Of a stretch of 64,000 nt of DNA, positions 25,848 through 34,953 are shown in pieces. Each line of letters opens with the position of its first letter. Positions within the stretch are counted from its first letter, which is position 1. The translations under genes and the position numbers were made by a program. The stretch is taken from contig CAWGTZ010000004.1 of assembly GCA_963825555.1 (NCBI GenBank), positions 121,233-185,232 on the forward strand, read 5' to 3'. Below the pieces are notes generated by a model. The model did not search any database, was not told the DNA's origin, and saw only the letters and a program-made list of their open reading frames with translations. This DNA comes from JAGVSR01 sp963825555 (lineage in GTDB: Bacteria > Pseudomonadota > Alphaproteobacteria > Rhizobiales > Hyphomicrobiaceae).

Positions 25848-27131
25848 ATGGATACCTTCGAACTGTTTCAACGCCTCTCGGTTGCGCTTGCGATCGGCGT
25901 CCTGATCGGACTGGAGCGTGGCTGGAAGGCGCGCAACGAGCCCGAAGGGGGACGTGCTGCGGGACTGAGGACCCACGCGCTCGCTGGATTGCTGGGCGGC
26001 GTCTGGGGTGCGCTCGCCTCATCGCAAGGTGACGGCGGCCTGATCGCGCTGGCTATTGTCTTTGCAACTTTCAGCGGCGCCGTTTTGCTCTTCCGCTATC
26101 GCGAAGCGCAGCATGAAGGGACATACGGTGTCACGACCGTTGTCGCCGCCATGCTCGCCTTCGCACTGGGCGCTTTTGCGGTGCTGGGCGATATGACCGC
26201 CGCCGGCGCCACGGGTGTCGCGGTCGCCGGACTCCTGGCGTTCAAGAGCGTGCTGCACTCGTGGGTGCAGCGGTTGTCCTGGACGGAACTGCGCTCGGGG
26301 CTGCTGCTGCTGGCGATGAGCTTCATTCTACTTCCGCTATTGCCAAATCGCGCCATCGATCCGTGGGGTGCACTCAACCCATTCGAATTGTGGCTGATGA
26401 CGGTGTTGATCGCCGTCATATCGTTTGCCGGGTACATCGCCATCAAGACCATTGGCGAACGTCACGGAATCATCATGACCGGCATCGCGGGAGGGCTCGC
26501 GTCATCGACGGCCGTGACGGTGACCATGGCCGAACTCGCGCGCGAGCATCCTGAAAAGCGCGATCCGCTTATTGCCGGGGCTATCTTCTCATCCGCCACT
26601 ATGATGGTGCGCGTGCTGGCGGTGGTGGCGGCCGTGGGCACAGTGCTGCTGCCGTATGTGGTCGTGCCGCTCGTGCTCGCCGCCCTGGTTCTCGTGGCCG
26701 TCGGCTTTTACTTCCTGCGGCAAGCGGCGGAGAATGGGGTCGAGGAAGGCCGGCTGCAGCTGACAAATCCGTTCGAGCTTGCAACGGTGCTCAAGTTCGG
26801 CGCCTTGCTGACGGTGGTCACGGTCCTGGCGAAGCTGCTCGTACGCAATGGGCAGGGCGAAGGGATCTATGCACTCGCGGCCTTTTCGGGGATTGCGGAC
26901 GTGGATGCGATTACGCTGTCGATGTCGCGGCTGGCGTCCGATCCGGCCAGCGTTCTCGTTGCAGCGAATGCAATTCTGATCGTCGTTGCGGTCAATACGG
27001 TGTCCAAGGCGGTGCTCGGCTGGATGACGGGCGGCCGGCAGGTGGGGGAGCGTCTCTTGATCTCGTCGGCCGCGGCCATCGCCGCGGGCTTCGCGGGCAT
27101 GCTCGTCGCTCCGGCTCTGGCGGGACTGTGA
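25848..27131 (+). CDS. MgtC/SapB-DUF4010 family membrane protein
   Basis: A 427-residue protein with about twelve hydrophobic helices. The N-terminal third is MgtC/SapB-like (LSVALAIGVLIGLERGWK, then AAGLRTHALAGLLGGVWG). The C-terminal two thirds match DUF4010 (RHGIIMTGIAGGLASSTAVTVTMAELARE; ALAAFSGIADVDAITLSMS). The family is sometimes linked to magnesium or stress but has no proven transport activity. The next gene starts 7 bases after its stop, so they are probably co-transcribed. Confidence 0.9.
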   Translation: MDTFELFQRLSVALAIGVLIGLERGWKARNEPEGGRAAGLRTHALAGLLGGVWGALASSQGDGGLIALAIVFATFSGAVLLFRYREAQHEGTYGVTTVVAAMLAFALGAFAVLGDMTAAGATGVAVAGLLAFKSVLHSWVQRLSWTELRSGLLLLAMSFILLPLLPNRAIDPWGALNPFELWLMTVLIAVISFAGYIAIKTIGERHGIIMTGIAGGLASSTAVTVTMAELAREHPEKRDPLIAGAIFSSATMMVRVLAVVAAVGTVLLPYVVVPLVLAALVLVAVGFYFLRQAAENGVEEGRLQLTNPFELATVLKFGALLTVVTVLAKLLVRNGQGEGIYALAAFSGIADVDAITLSMSRLASDPASVLVAANAILIVVAVNTVSKAVLGWMTGGRQVGERLLISSAAAIAAGFAGMLVAPALAGL

Positions 27132-27138
27132 GAGCGCG

Positions 27139-27687
27139 ATGGCAGCGGATCACACGGCCGGAGAGAGCGTGATCGAGGTGCGGATCACACGCATCGAACA
27201 ACTCTTCAACTCGTTCGATCCCTCGCCCTTCGACGAGCGCGATCTCGATGCGGATGCAGAGGCGCACATCGCGGGGTGGGCACGCGAGCTACCGCGCGAT
27301 TCCGCCATCCGCATCATCCTTCACATGCCGCCCGACGAGGCCCGGCGGGCGGAGGAACGGGGGCTCGCCAGCGCGCTGACGAACTATTTCCGGGTCCGCG
27401 CAGATTGGACCGACCGCGACCGGCGCGAACTGTTCCGGCTCGGTTGGCGCTATCTCTCGGTCGGAATGCCGGTTCTCTTGTTCTGTCTGCTGGGGAGCCA
27501 GATGCTGCCCCGCTGGATCGGGGAGGGACCGGTGGCGGATTTCATCGGCCAGAGCCTCATTATTCTGGGCTGGGTGGCGAACTGGAAGCCGCTGGAAACG
27601 TTTCTCTATGACTGGTGGCCGTTGCAGCGGCGCGCGCAGCTCTATCGGCGGATTGCGGATGCCGCCGTCGAAATCCGAAGTGGCTGA
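27139..27687 (+). CDS. conserved hypothetical membrane protein
   Basis: A 182-residue protein. The N-terminal soluble domain of about 100 residues has RITRIEQLFNSFDPSPFDERDL, a helical ARELPRDSAIRIILHMPPDEARRAEE, and an amphipathic NYFRVRADWTDRDRRELFRLG. Two membrane helices follow (about 108-125 and 130-148), then a basic C-terminus. Similar proteins occur across Hyphomicrobiales without known function. It follows the DUF4010 gene by 7 bases. Its stop is 16 bases before the convergent DUF2189 gene. Confidence 0.75.
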   Translation: MAADHTAGESVIEVRITRIEQLFNSFDPSPFDERDLDADAEAHIAGWARELPRDSAIRIILHMPPDEARRAEERGLASALTNYFRVRADWTDRDRRELFRLGWRYLSVGMPVLLFCLLGSQMLPRWIGEGPVADFIGQSLIILGWVANWKPLETFLYDWWPLQRRAQLYRRIADAAVEIRSG

Positions 27688-27703
27688 ACGCGCCACTGCC
27701 GTT

Positions 27704-28495
27704 TCAGTCCGCATCCGTGACGGGAACCACGACGCGGCGATAGAGATGCCAAGTGGCATGTCCCAGGATCGGCAGCGTGATGAGCAGGCCGAGGAAGAAC
27801 GGCAACGCCGAGACGACGAGCAGGACCACGATGATCGCCGCCCAGAAGAGCATCGGGATGGGATTGGCCGCAACCGCGCGCACGCTTGTGATCATGGCGG
27901 TGACAAAGTCGACGTCACGGTCGAGCACAAGCGGGAAAGAGATGACGGACAATGAAAACAGAATGGTTGCTAGGATCGCCCCAACGACGTTGCCGACGGC
28001 CAGGAACATGAGGCCCTCGGACGTGTTGAAGATGACATTGAAGAATTCGTCGAGCGTCGCCATCATGCCGCTGTAGCCCAGGAAGAGCGCCATCAGAAAG
28101 CGGACCTGATACATCCACATGATGAGCACGAACACCGTCATGAAACCCATCCAGCGGATCTCGCTGCGGCTCTTGACGGCGTTCCAGATCTCGCCCGCGC
28201 CGAGGGGCAGTCCGATTTCGAGCCTGCGGCTCACCTCGTATAGACCGGCGGCAAGGAAGGGGCAGACGAGTGCGAAGCCCGCTCCAATCGGATAGGCGAG
28301 GTAGGGCATGCCGAGTGCATAGAGCGTGCCGATGACCGCGATGCCAGCGAGTGCACAGACGCCGCCGAGCAGGAGGCCGTAACCGGGCGCCTTTTGGAAA
28401 TCGCGCAGACCGGCAGCCAGCGCCTCGACCACGTCCTTAATCGTGATCTGACGGACGACTGGATCGGTCTTGCCTGAAATCGATGCGGTCGACAT
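27704..28495 (-). CDS. DUF2189 family membrane protein
   Basis: A 263-residue protein with six hydrophobic helices. It starts at ATG 28495 (GGGGAAAC just upstream). The segment DVVEALAAGLRDFQKAPGYGLLLGG and the later VGNVVGAILATILFSLSVISFPLVLDRDVDFVTA are characteristic of the DUF2189 (YciC-like) inner membrane family. Its function is unknown. It lies downstream of the decarboxylase operon on the same strand (65 bases from the frame-corrected stop) and may be its last gene. Confidence 0.85.
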   Translation of the reverse strand: MSTASISGKTDPVVRQITIKDVVEALAAGLRDFQKAPGYGLLLGGVCALAGIAVIGTLYALGMPYLAYPIGAGFALVCPFLAAGLYEVSRRLEIGLPLGAGEIWNAVKSRSEIRWMGFMTVFVLIMWMYQVRFLMALFLGYSGMMATLDEFFNVIFNTSEGLMFLAVGNVVGAILATILFSLSVISFPLVLDRDVDFVTAMITSVRAVAANPIPMLFWAAIIVVLLVVSALPFFLGLLITLPILGHATWHLYRRVVVPVTDAD

Positions 28496-28636
28496 GTTTC
28501 CCCGACGTGTTCTGACCGTTCCTCGCACGGTAGCTTGACACGCAAAGGACTTGACCGGAATCAGATTTTGCCGACGTCGGCGGCATTTTCCAATGCGGCA
28601 GAGAACGTGCCGATGAGCGTCGTGCGGGCTTTGTAA

Positions 28637-29986
28637 TCAGTCAGACGGGCAAATTGACCAGCGGGGCCTGGAAATTCGTCCGAGGCGCGAATGAGCCGGT
28701 GTTGTCCGCCGTGCACGAGAACCTCCGCGGCCATCGGATGCGACGAGAAAGCCGACGGGGCTTGCCGTCAGTTCGTAGGCGCCCGATTGCAAGACCGCGA
28801 TGATGTCGCCGCAGCTGACATCCGGCAGCTTGGTTTGGCGTCCCAGCGTGTCGAGCGGCGTGCACAGCGGACCGACGAGGGTCGCAGGGTGGCGCTCGGT
28901 CTCGTCGAGCCGTGTCGCGGCGACAATCGGGTAGTCGCGCTTGATGATCTGACCAAGATTGCCCGACGCAGCCAGGTGCTGGTGCATGCCGCCGTCGGCG
29001 ATGACGAAGCGATGACCGCGGGACGTCTTGATGGCGCGCACGCCCATCAGGTACACCCCTGCGGGTCCTGTGAGATAGCGGCCGGGCTCGATCAGAATTT
29101 CTGCGCCGGCGAGGAGCGGGTCAGCGCGGCGCTCACCGTCGAGACGTGCTGCTCCGGCTGCGACGTGGGCAAGGTCGAGCGACGCATCTCCATCGTGATA
29201 CGGGATGCCGAGGCCGCCGCCGAGATCGATGCGCTGGACCGGCCGGCCACACTTGCGTCCGACGGCAGCGGCGAGATCAAGGCCGTACGACCATTGCGAA
29301 AGAAGAACATCGGCATCGAGGATCTGGGTGCCGGCGAACAAATGGATGCCCGACAGGTGCAGATGCGGTTGCGACGAAATCTTTGCCAGAACCTCGTCGA
29401 TCATCTCTTCGTCGAAACCAAAGGCGGCCGGCTTCCCGCCCATGCGCATGGCGCCGCCCTGGGCGGCGGCGCCGGGATTGATGCGGATTGCGACATCGAC
29501 GGTGCGGGAAAGCCGTTCGCCGATCGCTGCGACGTTCGCGATCTCTTCGAACGTTTCCAGGTGAATCTCGCCAATGCCATGGCTGATCGCCAGTTCGAGT
29601 TCCTGACGGCCCTTGCCGGGACCGGCAAAGAGAATGCGTTCGGGTGTTGCCCCGGCTTTGAGCGCCAGAAGCAGCTCGGCTCCGGAGGCGATCTCGAGTC
29701 CGGCGCCGGCTTCCACGAGAAGCGACGCGACCTCTGGGTTCGGGTTCGCCTTTATCGAATAGTAGACGCCGGCGAAGCCTGCTACGGCCCGTTCAAGATC
29801 CTTGAAGCGGCGTACCATCAAATCGCCATCGTAGACATAGAGCGGCGAACCGTAGGCGGCGACCAGCTCGTCCACGGGAAAGCCGCCGACAGCGAGGCGC
29901 GCACCCTTGGCGCCGAAGTTCTCACCGACGAGCCGGTCGGCCAGTGGCGGGCCGTCCGATTTTCTGCTGGCGAGACGCACGCTCAT
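28637..29986 (-). CDS. PLP-dependent decarboxylase (exosortase-associated type), C-terminus frameshifted
   Basis: A fold-type III PLP decarboxylase of the LysA/ornithine group. The PLP lysine is in YYSIKANPNPEV (about residue 79). SGAELLLALKAG, the His-containing SGIHLFAG, the phosphate-binding GGGLGIPY, and EPGRYLTGPAG follow. The order and sequence match the decarboxylases described with exosortase-A clusters. After GFL near 28745 the frame is wrong. Omitting one base at 28744 restores a normal C-terminus (SHPMAAEVLVHGG...) open to a TGA at 28561-28563, giving about 474 residues. Its ATG overlaps the stop of the ligase gene by 4 bases. The substrate amino acid is unknown. Confidence 0.87.
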   Translation of the reverse strand: MSVRLASRKSDGPPLADRLVGENFGAKGARLAVGGFPVDELVAAYGSPLYVYDGDLMVRRFKDLERAVAGFAGVYYSIKANPNPEVASLLVEAGAGLEIASGAELLLALKAGATPERILFAGPGKGRQELELAISHGIGEIHLETFEEIANVAAIGERLSRTVDVAIRINPGAAAQGGAMRMGGKPAAFGFDEEMIDEVLAKISSQPHLHLSGIHLFAGTQILDADVLLSQWSYGLDLAAAVGRKCGRPVQRIDLGGGLGIPYHDGDASLDLAHVAAGAARLDGERRADPLLAGAEILIEPGRYLTGPAGVYLMGVRAIKTSRGHRFVIADGGMHQHLAASGNLGQIIKRDYPIVAATRLDETERHPATLVGPLCTPLDTLGRQTKLPDVSCGDIIAVLQSGAYELTASPVGFLVASDGRGGSRARRTTPAHSRLGRISRPRWSICPSD

Positions 29987-31497
29987 TGAGACCGCTCCGC
30001 GACGAGGGATTTGTAGTCGACCTTGCCGTTAGGGGTTTGCGGCAGCTGAGGCACGATATCGATGCGGGCAGGAAGCATGTGTCCCGGCAGCTTGATCGAC
30101 ACCGACTGGAGCACAGATTTCGTATCCACAGAACCATTCAAGGGAACGCCGACGGCGCAGACTTTCTGACCGACCCATTCATCGGGCAGGCCGATGACGG
30201 CGACCTGGCGGAAGGCGCCCGTGCTCATCAGCACGTCCTCCACCTCGGTGGGACTGATACGATAGCCGGCTGACTTGATCATCGCATCCTGGCGGCCGAC
30301 GAAGTAGAGAAAGCCGTCTTTGTCCTCGGTGACGAGATCGCCCGACCAGCAGACAATGTCGGCGCCTTCGTGCTGATCGCGCAGAGGATTGGGGCGCAAG
30401 ACGCGAGCCGTGTCTTCCGGCCTGCGCCAGTAGCCCATCGAGACAGTAGGTCCGCGGTGCACGAGGATGCCGGGCTCGCCGGGCTTGGCCCGGCGGCCAT
30501 CGGCGGTGAGGGGAAAGACCTCGCATTCGGGGATCGCCTTGCCGATGGAGGTGGGGCGGCGTCGGATCTCCTCCGGCGGCAGAAACGTGGAGCGGAAGGC
30601 TTCGGTGAGACCGTACATCAGGAAGATGCGAGTGTCGGGCAGAAGCTCGCCAAGGCGGCGGACCGTTGCCTGGGGAACGGCGCCGCCCGAATTCGTGATG
30701 TAGCGCAGGTGCGGAAGGCGGGTCTTCTGCAGGGCCGGAGCGGCCTTTGTGAGGATGGCCCAGATGGTCGGCACGCCGGCGAGACCCGTGATGCGATGCT
30801 TTGCCAGCGCGTTGACGATCTGGTCGCCGAGTTGAAAGGATGCGAGCACGATTGTGGCGCCCTGCTCGACGGTGGTGAGCAACTGATTGAGACCGTAGTC
30901 AAAGCTGAACGGCAGGATTGAGAGGATCCGCTCGTCCGGGCCTATGCCCAGATAGGTGCGCACGATCCGGGTGCCGGCGATGAGGTTGGAGTGGCTCAGC
31001 ATGACGCCTTTCGGCGTACCGGTGGAGCCGGACGTGTAAAGGATTGCGCCCAGATCTTCACCGATGCCGGCGGCAGCAGGAAGTCTGGCAGTATCGGGCA
31101 GCGGATCCTCCACGCGCAGGATCTGGAGACCCGGCAGGCTGGACAAGTCGCCGGCGTGACGCTCGGCCAGATCGGCCCGCGTAATCAGGCACCGTGCGCC
31201 GCTGTCACGAAGGATATGGACGATCTGCTGCGGCTTCAGGACCGGGTTTATGGGAATGAACACGCCGCCCGCACGGCTCGCCGCAAAAATCGCCGCGCAC
31301 TCTTCGAACGACTTGGGCAGGAGGATGCCTACGCGGTCACCACGTTCCAGCCCGGCGGCAAGAAGAGTGGCTGCCAGCCCATCGACGGATCGCGCGAGAT
31401 CCCGATAGGTGTGTTCTCTGTCGCCCTCGATGATCGCGATGCGATTCTCATGTCTCGTGTCGCGCTTGAGAAGATCATGCAGAAGAATGGGTGGCAT
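29983..31497 (-). CDS. AMP-forming acyl-CoA/acyl-ACP ligase (exosortase-associated type)
   Basis: A 504-residue adenylate-forming enzyme. Motif A3 is LYTSGSTGTPKGVMLSHSN, with MYGLTEAFRS (A5), WSGDLVTEDKDGFLYFVGR (A7-A8) and the catalytic Lys near the end (PNGKVDYKSL). It activates a carboxylic acid as an acyl-AMP and should load it onto CoA or onto the carrier protein encoded just upstream. Its start and stop overlap the ACP and decarboxylase genes, so these are translationally coupled. It resembles ligases described with exosortase-A systems; no exosortase or PEP-CTERM gene is visible here. Confidence 0.9.
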   Translation of the reverse strand: MPPILLHDLLKRDTRHENRIAIIEGDREHTYRDLARSVDGLAATLLAAGLERGDRVGILLPKSFEECAAIFAASRAGGVFIPINPVLKPQQIVHILRDSGARCLITRADLAERHAGDLSSLPGLQILRVEDPLPDTARLPAAAGIGEDLGAILYTSGSTGTPKGVMLSHSNLIAGTRIVRTYLGIGPDERILSILPFSFDYGLNQLLTTVEQGATIVLASFQLGDQIVNALAKHRITGLAGVPTIWAILTKAAPALQKTRLPHLRYITNSGGAVPQATVRRLGELLPDTRIFLMYGLTEAFRSTFLPPEEIRRRPTSIGKAIPECEVFPLTADGRRAKPGEPGILVHRGPTVSMGYWRRPEDTARVLRPNPLRDQHEGADIVCWSGDLVTEDKDGFLYFVGRQDAMIKSAGYRISPTEVEDVLMSTGAFRQVAVIGLPDEWVGQKVCAVGVPLNGSVDTKSVLQSVSIKLPGHMLPARIDIVPQLPQTPNGKVDYKSLVAERSQ

Positions 31498-31796
31498 TAC
31501 ATACCTGGCGAGATCTTACTTGCAACAAGGGCTGCGACGCTGCCGGCAGTGGCGAAGTTCTCGGCCGTGAAGTCTTCGTCGTCGAATTCGATCCCAAACT
31601 CGTCGGAGAGAAAGGTGGTCAGCTGCAGCATCGACAGGGAGTCGAGAAGACCGGATTCCAGGAGCTGCAGATCTTCCGACGGCGTGCCGACAGATGCTGC
31701 GGGCAGTGTTTCTGCAAAGAACTTCGCCATGGTCTCCAGGATTTGGGCGGTATCGGCGGCAGGGGGAGGCTGCAAAGCGCGGCACGGCGTGTTCAT
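31497..31796 (-). CDS. acyl carrier protein
   Basis: A 99-residue carrier protein with the four-helix layout. The phosphopantetheine site is Ser in LLESGLLDSLSMLQL (D-S-L). It is followed by FLSDEFGIEFDDEDFTAENFATAGSVAAL, the usual acidic helices 2-3. The ATG at 31794-31796 has AAGGGA about 7 bases upstream; the longer frame upstream is spurious. Its stop codon overlaps the ligase start. It presumably holds the acyl or aminoacyl intermediate made by the ligase, for use by the neighbouring acyltransferase (inference). Confidence 0.88.
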   Translation of the reverse strand: MNTPCRALQPPPAADTAQILETMAKFFAETLPAASVGTPSEDLQLLESGLLDSLSMLQLTTFLSDEFGIEFDDEDFTAENFATAGSVAALVASKISPGM

Positions 31797-31815
31797 GACT
31801 TTTCCCTTGTCGACA

Positions 31816-32793
31816 TCAGAAATCCATAAGCGAAAGCTCGGACCCGGCGTGATCGATCCGGCCCTGCTGGGGCGCGAGGCCCGCTCCGGACTTAGCAAAC
31901 TTCAAGCCACGCGCACGGACCATCTGGCCGGCGTGCTTCTCCAGGCCCTGATCGTCATAAATCAGAACAAGGATTTTATGGCGAACGAGAAATCGGGCCA
32001 CCGCGGGCAGGTGATCGTGCAACTCAGAAAGACGATCGCAATAGATCAGTTTGGCGGCTGGCAGACCCTTGAGTTGGCGCGGACGGAACATGAGCGGGAA
32101 TGTGCCATTTCGGGTCTTAAGCATCGCAACCAGGCATCCCATGCCACGATGCGCTTCGAGCAGGTTTCGCAGGTCTTCCGGTAGAATCTGCATATCGGCG
32201 GGGTTCGGGTCATGCACGGTCGCCCCCGAAGCCGGCCGGGCAGCGAAGAGCGGGACCGGGGTGATCATGACGCCCTGGTTCACAGGCTTGAAGCCGAAAG
32301 AGGGTAGGATCTTGCGGACTTCCTCGGTCGGCGTCAGGTCGGTGAACATGGCATCGTGCTTGCGCAGAATGGTTTGCAGCATGAGAGGTGCACGCCAGCG
32401 CTGGGCGGGCTCGATGTACCAGCTGGATAGGTTGACGACGGTCGCGCGGTCGCCATCGGGGGCCTTGCGCGTGCTGGCGGGCGTGAGCATCACACCCGTT
32501 GGCCGTCGTTCCCCGTCGGTCATGAGATATCCCAGCGGAACGCCCGCGGCCGCGTTCGTCCCAAGTCTCTGGAGTTGGTCCAGATAAACTGTCCAGGTTT
32601 GAGCCGACCGCTTGGGAAAGCCCTCGGCCAAAAGTTTTTGGGCCGTGGTCAAGTCGGCGGGATCTATCGGTCGGATGGCCAAGGTTTCAGGGTGTCCCTG
32701 TTGCAGGCATGCGAGCCTTCGGTCCGTTTGTGCGGTGTGTACGCACAAATGGGGCCAACTGGCTACGATCAGCCCGATTTTTTTTTGGTTCAT
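31816..32793 (-). CDS. acyltransferase-like protein (GNAT-type N-terminus)
   Basis: A 325-residue protein whose first clear domain begins at LAIRPIDPADLTTAQKLLAEGFPKRS, a typical GNAT opening. GVMLTPAST, VNLSSWYIEP and a second half that may be another acyltransferase-like fold follow. It precedes the ACP gene by 19 bases, suggesting it transfers an acyl group from the carrier protein. The first 35 residues are uncertain: the ATG at 32793 is followed by a nine-base homopolymer (32778-32786) and lacks a good ribosome-binding site, so the true start may lie further in. Confidence 0.65.
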   Translation of the reverse strand: MNQKKIGLIVASWPHLCVHTAQTDRRLACLQQGHPETLAIRPIDPADLTTAQKLLAEGFPKRSAQTWTVYLDQLQRLGTNAAAGVPLGYLMTDGERRPTGVMLTPASTRKAPDGDRATVVNLSSWYIEPAQRWRAPLMLQTILRKHDAMFTDLTPTEEVRKILPSFGFKPVNQGVMITPVPLFAARPASGATVHDPNPADMQILPEDLRNLLEAHRGMGCLVAMLKTRNGTFPLMFRPRQLKGLPAAKLIYCDRLSELHDHLPAVARFLVRHKILVLIYDDQGLEKHAGQMVRARGLKFAKSGAGLAPQQGRIDHAGSELSLMDF

Positions 32794-32985
32794 ACAGCGA
32801 TATGCCCCGGCTGTTAATCGGGCATTTTATGCGTGGGGTTGCGACGTTATCGGATTTGACGATCAAGGGCCGAAGTCTTGTCTGGATACGGGGCTGGGCG
32901 CTTGCCGTCCGAACGCTGTATGATTTTCGTCAGATGATTCACGTTTTCGGAATCTGCGGCAACTCTTGAAGCAATCGGAGGTTCG

Positions 32986-33627
32986 ATGAGCCGGATCACG
33001 CGCGTCTTTCTGGCCGGCTTTCTGGCTCTGCTTCCCCTGATGTTAACGATCGTCGTGACGGGTTGGGTCGTGTCACTCCTTAACCAGTACGTCGGGCCGA
33101 GCAGTTGGATTGGGCAGATTCTCGTTTCGCTCGGGATTGGCGTCGGCGCTTCGTCATTCGCACCCTACGCAATCGGTCTTCTGGTCCTGCTGGTCGCGAT
33201 CTACGGCCTGGGCCTGCTGTTTGAATCGCGCATCGGGGATTGGGTCGCCGATCTTCTCGACCGGATGGTCCGGCGGATCCCCGTGATTTCCAGCGTGTAC
33301 GATCTCTCCAAGCGATTCACGTCGATTGTCGACATGAAGGAGGGAGGTGACCTGAAGAGCATGAGCCCCGTCTGGTGTTTCTTCGGCGGCGAGCCGGGAG
33401 CCGCCGTGCTGGCCCTTCTTCCATCGCCGGTACCCGTTGCGATTGGTAACGAAAAATACGTAGGAATTCTGGTGCCGTCGGCGCCAGTGCCAGTAGGCGG
33501 CGCGCTCGTCTATGTACCTCAGGCCTGGATACGGCCGGCCGAGGGCGGCGTGGACGAACTCATGAGCGTCTATGTCTCAATGGGCGTGACGCCACCACGG
33601 TCCGTGGGAGTCTTGCCTGTCGGGTGA
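32986..33627 (+). CDS. DUF502 family membrane protein
   Basis: A 213-residue protein with two N-terminal membrane helices (about 7-30 and 55-78) and a soluble beta-rich domain. The signatures RVFLAGFLALLPLMLTIVV, RIPVISSVYDLSKRF and PSAPVPVGGALVYVP are typical of DUF502 proteins, which are widespread but uncharacterised. GGAGG lies 4 bases before the ATG. It is divergent from the acyltransferase/ACP operon and is probably monocistronic. Confidence 0.9.
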   Translation: MSRITRVFLAGFLALLPLMLTIVVTGWVVSLLNQYVGPSSWIGQILVSLGIGVGASSFAPYAIGLLVLLVAIYGLGLLFESRIGDWVADLLDRMVRRIPVISSVYDLSKRFTSIVDMKEGGDLKSMSPVWCFFGGEPGAAVLALLPSPVPVAIGNEKYVGILVPSAPVPVGGALVYVPQAWIRPAEGGVDELMSVYVSMGVTPPRSVGVLPVG

Positions 33628-33743
33628 TTGCGGCCTCGCGGACGGGCATCGCACGTCATGCCTCGACGTTTGGAACGGTTGATCCGGATGGCGTTGCGCG
33701 ACGTTGAGACTTCACAACTCGTGAAGTCAATCAGCGGCGCACC

Positions 33744-34184
33744 ATGAAAGAAATTCCTGCTTCTGCATTCTGGCTCGGCTGGGCCGGCGTCCTGCCGTTC
33801 GCGGCACTGTCGGCTCTGACGATTGCGGGCGGCGCCGAGTCCGGCTGGGCTCTGGGCTCGCTGGCCGCCTACGGCATGATTATTCTGAGCTTCATGGGTG
33901 GCGTGCAGTGGGGCCTGGAAATGGTCCGGCCCGATGGACGGGAAGCCGGCTTTGCCGGGTTCGCGGCCAGTGTGGTGCCCGCGCTCGTGGCATTCGGCGC
34001 CTCATTGGCCGATCCGCTCCTCTCTCTAGGTGTTCTCGCGGTCGGCTTTGCGGGCCTGCTCGCCTACGATCTGGCGCGGGTTCGGTCTGGTATCGGCCCG
34101 CCGTGGTATGCGCGGCTAAGGTGGCAGCTCAACGCGGCCGTCCTGCTTTGTCTCGCCGTTGCCGGCCTTTTCAAAGCTGTGTGA
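33744..34184 (+). CDS. DUF3429 family membrane protein
   Basis: A 146-residue protein with five hydrophobic helices. The signature IILSFMGGVQWGLEM (about residues 47-61) and the C-terminal YARLRWQLNAAVLLCLA define DUF3429. Its function is unknown. The last 14 bases overlap the end of the convergent methyltransferase-like gene. Confidence 0.88.
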   Translation: MKEIPASAFWLGWAGVLPFAALSALTIAGGAESGWALGSLAAYGMIILSFMGGVQWGLEMVRPDGREAGFAGFAASVVPALVAFGASLADPLLSLGVLAVGFAGLLAYDLARVRSGIGPPWYARLRWQLNAAVLLCLAVAGLFKAV

Positions 34185-34953
34185 TTTCGCTCCGCCGATC
34201 GCCTGGCTCGTTCGGTGCCGGCGGCATGCGCGGCAGCCAATAGGGGACATGGCGTGCGTACTCTTCGAACCGTTTGCCGTGAATGCGCCGATAACGCGCC
34301 TCCTTTAGGATCGGGCCGAGGATGCAGTAACTCGTCAGCGCGACGGCAACGAGAAGCTGGTCGGGCGTCCACACGGGCACAGTCCAGGTGGTGAGCGCGA
34401 AGCTCACATAGATGGGATTGCGGGTGAAGCGGAACATGCCTGTGGTCGGCATGTCCGGATAGCGGACGCGGCGACCGAGAAAGACGGCTGACCAGCCGTT
34501 GAACCCGCTTTGCAGTTCCATGCCGGCATTGAGGGTGGAGAGGCCGAGCAAGGCCCAACTCAAAGCAAAGAGTGCCAGGAACACCGGCAGAAGCGATCCT
34601 TGCGCTTGCCACCAGATGATGCCCGACGGGGTCCAGAAGGCGAAGAGGGCGAACACCTGCAGAGCGGCAATGATGACGTAGACTGTCGGCGCCATGTCGC
34701 AGGCGATGGAGGACGGAGCGAAGCGCTTCAGTGCGCGCCGGCCACGATCGGTCAGAAAGTAGGAATGGCCGGTCGGCAGCTGGAGAAGCAGCAGCACGTT
34801 GGCCCACAGTGCCCAGGAATCAGGGACTGAACCTTGGCCGAGGGTCATGCCGCTTCCCATGACCACGACCATCGTGAGCCCGGCGATCAGGAAGATCGCA
34901 TGGCAAAGGAACCCATAGGCCAGAGCTAGGATCTTTTGTTTCAGGCTCGGCAT
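34171..34953 (-). CDS. isoprenylcysteine methyltransferase/NnrU-like membrane protein
   Basis: A 260-residue protein starting at ATG 34953 (AGGAG 4 bases upstream), with about six membrane helices. The C-terminal region FRFTRNPIYVSFALTTWTVPV followed by GKRFEEYARHVPYWLPR is the signature of phospholipid or isoprenylcysteine methyltransferase-like proteins: R-x-P-x-Y for cofactor binding and E-Y-x-x-x-V-P. The N-terminus is NnrU-like. The methyl acceptor is unknown. It lies downstream of the kinase gene at 35111 with 157 bases between. Confidence 0.8.
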   Translation of the reverse strand: MPSLKQKILALAYGFLCHAIFLIAGLTMVVVMGSGMTLGQGSVPDSWALWANVLLLLQLPTGHSYFLTDRGRRALKRFAPSSIACDMAPTVYVIIAALQVFALFAFWTPSGIIWWQAQGSLLPVFLALFALSWALLGLSTLNAGMELQSGFNGWSAVFLGRRVRYPDMPTTGMFRFTRNPIYVSFALTTWTVPVWTPDQLLVAVALTSYCILGPILKEARYRRIHGKRFEEYARHVPYWLPRMPPAPNEPGDRRSEITQL

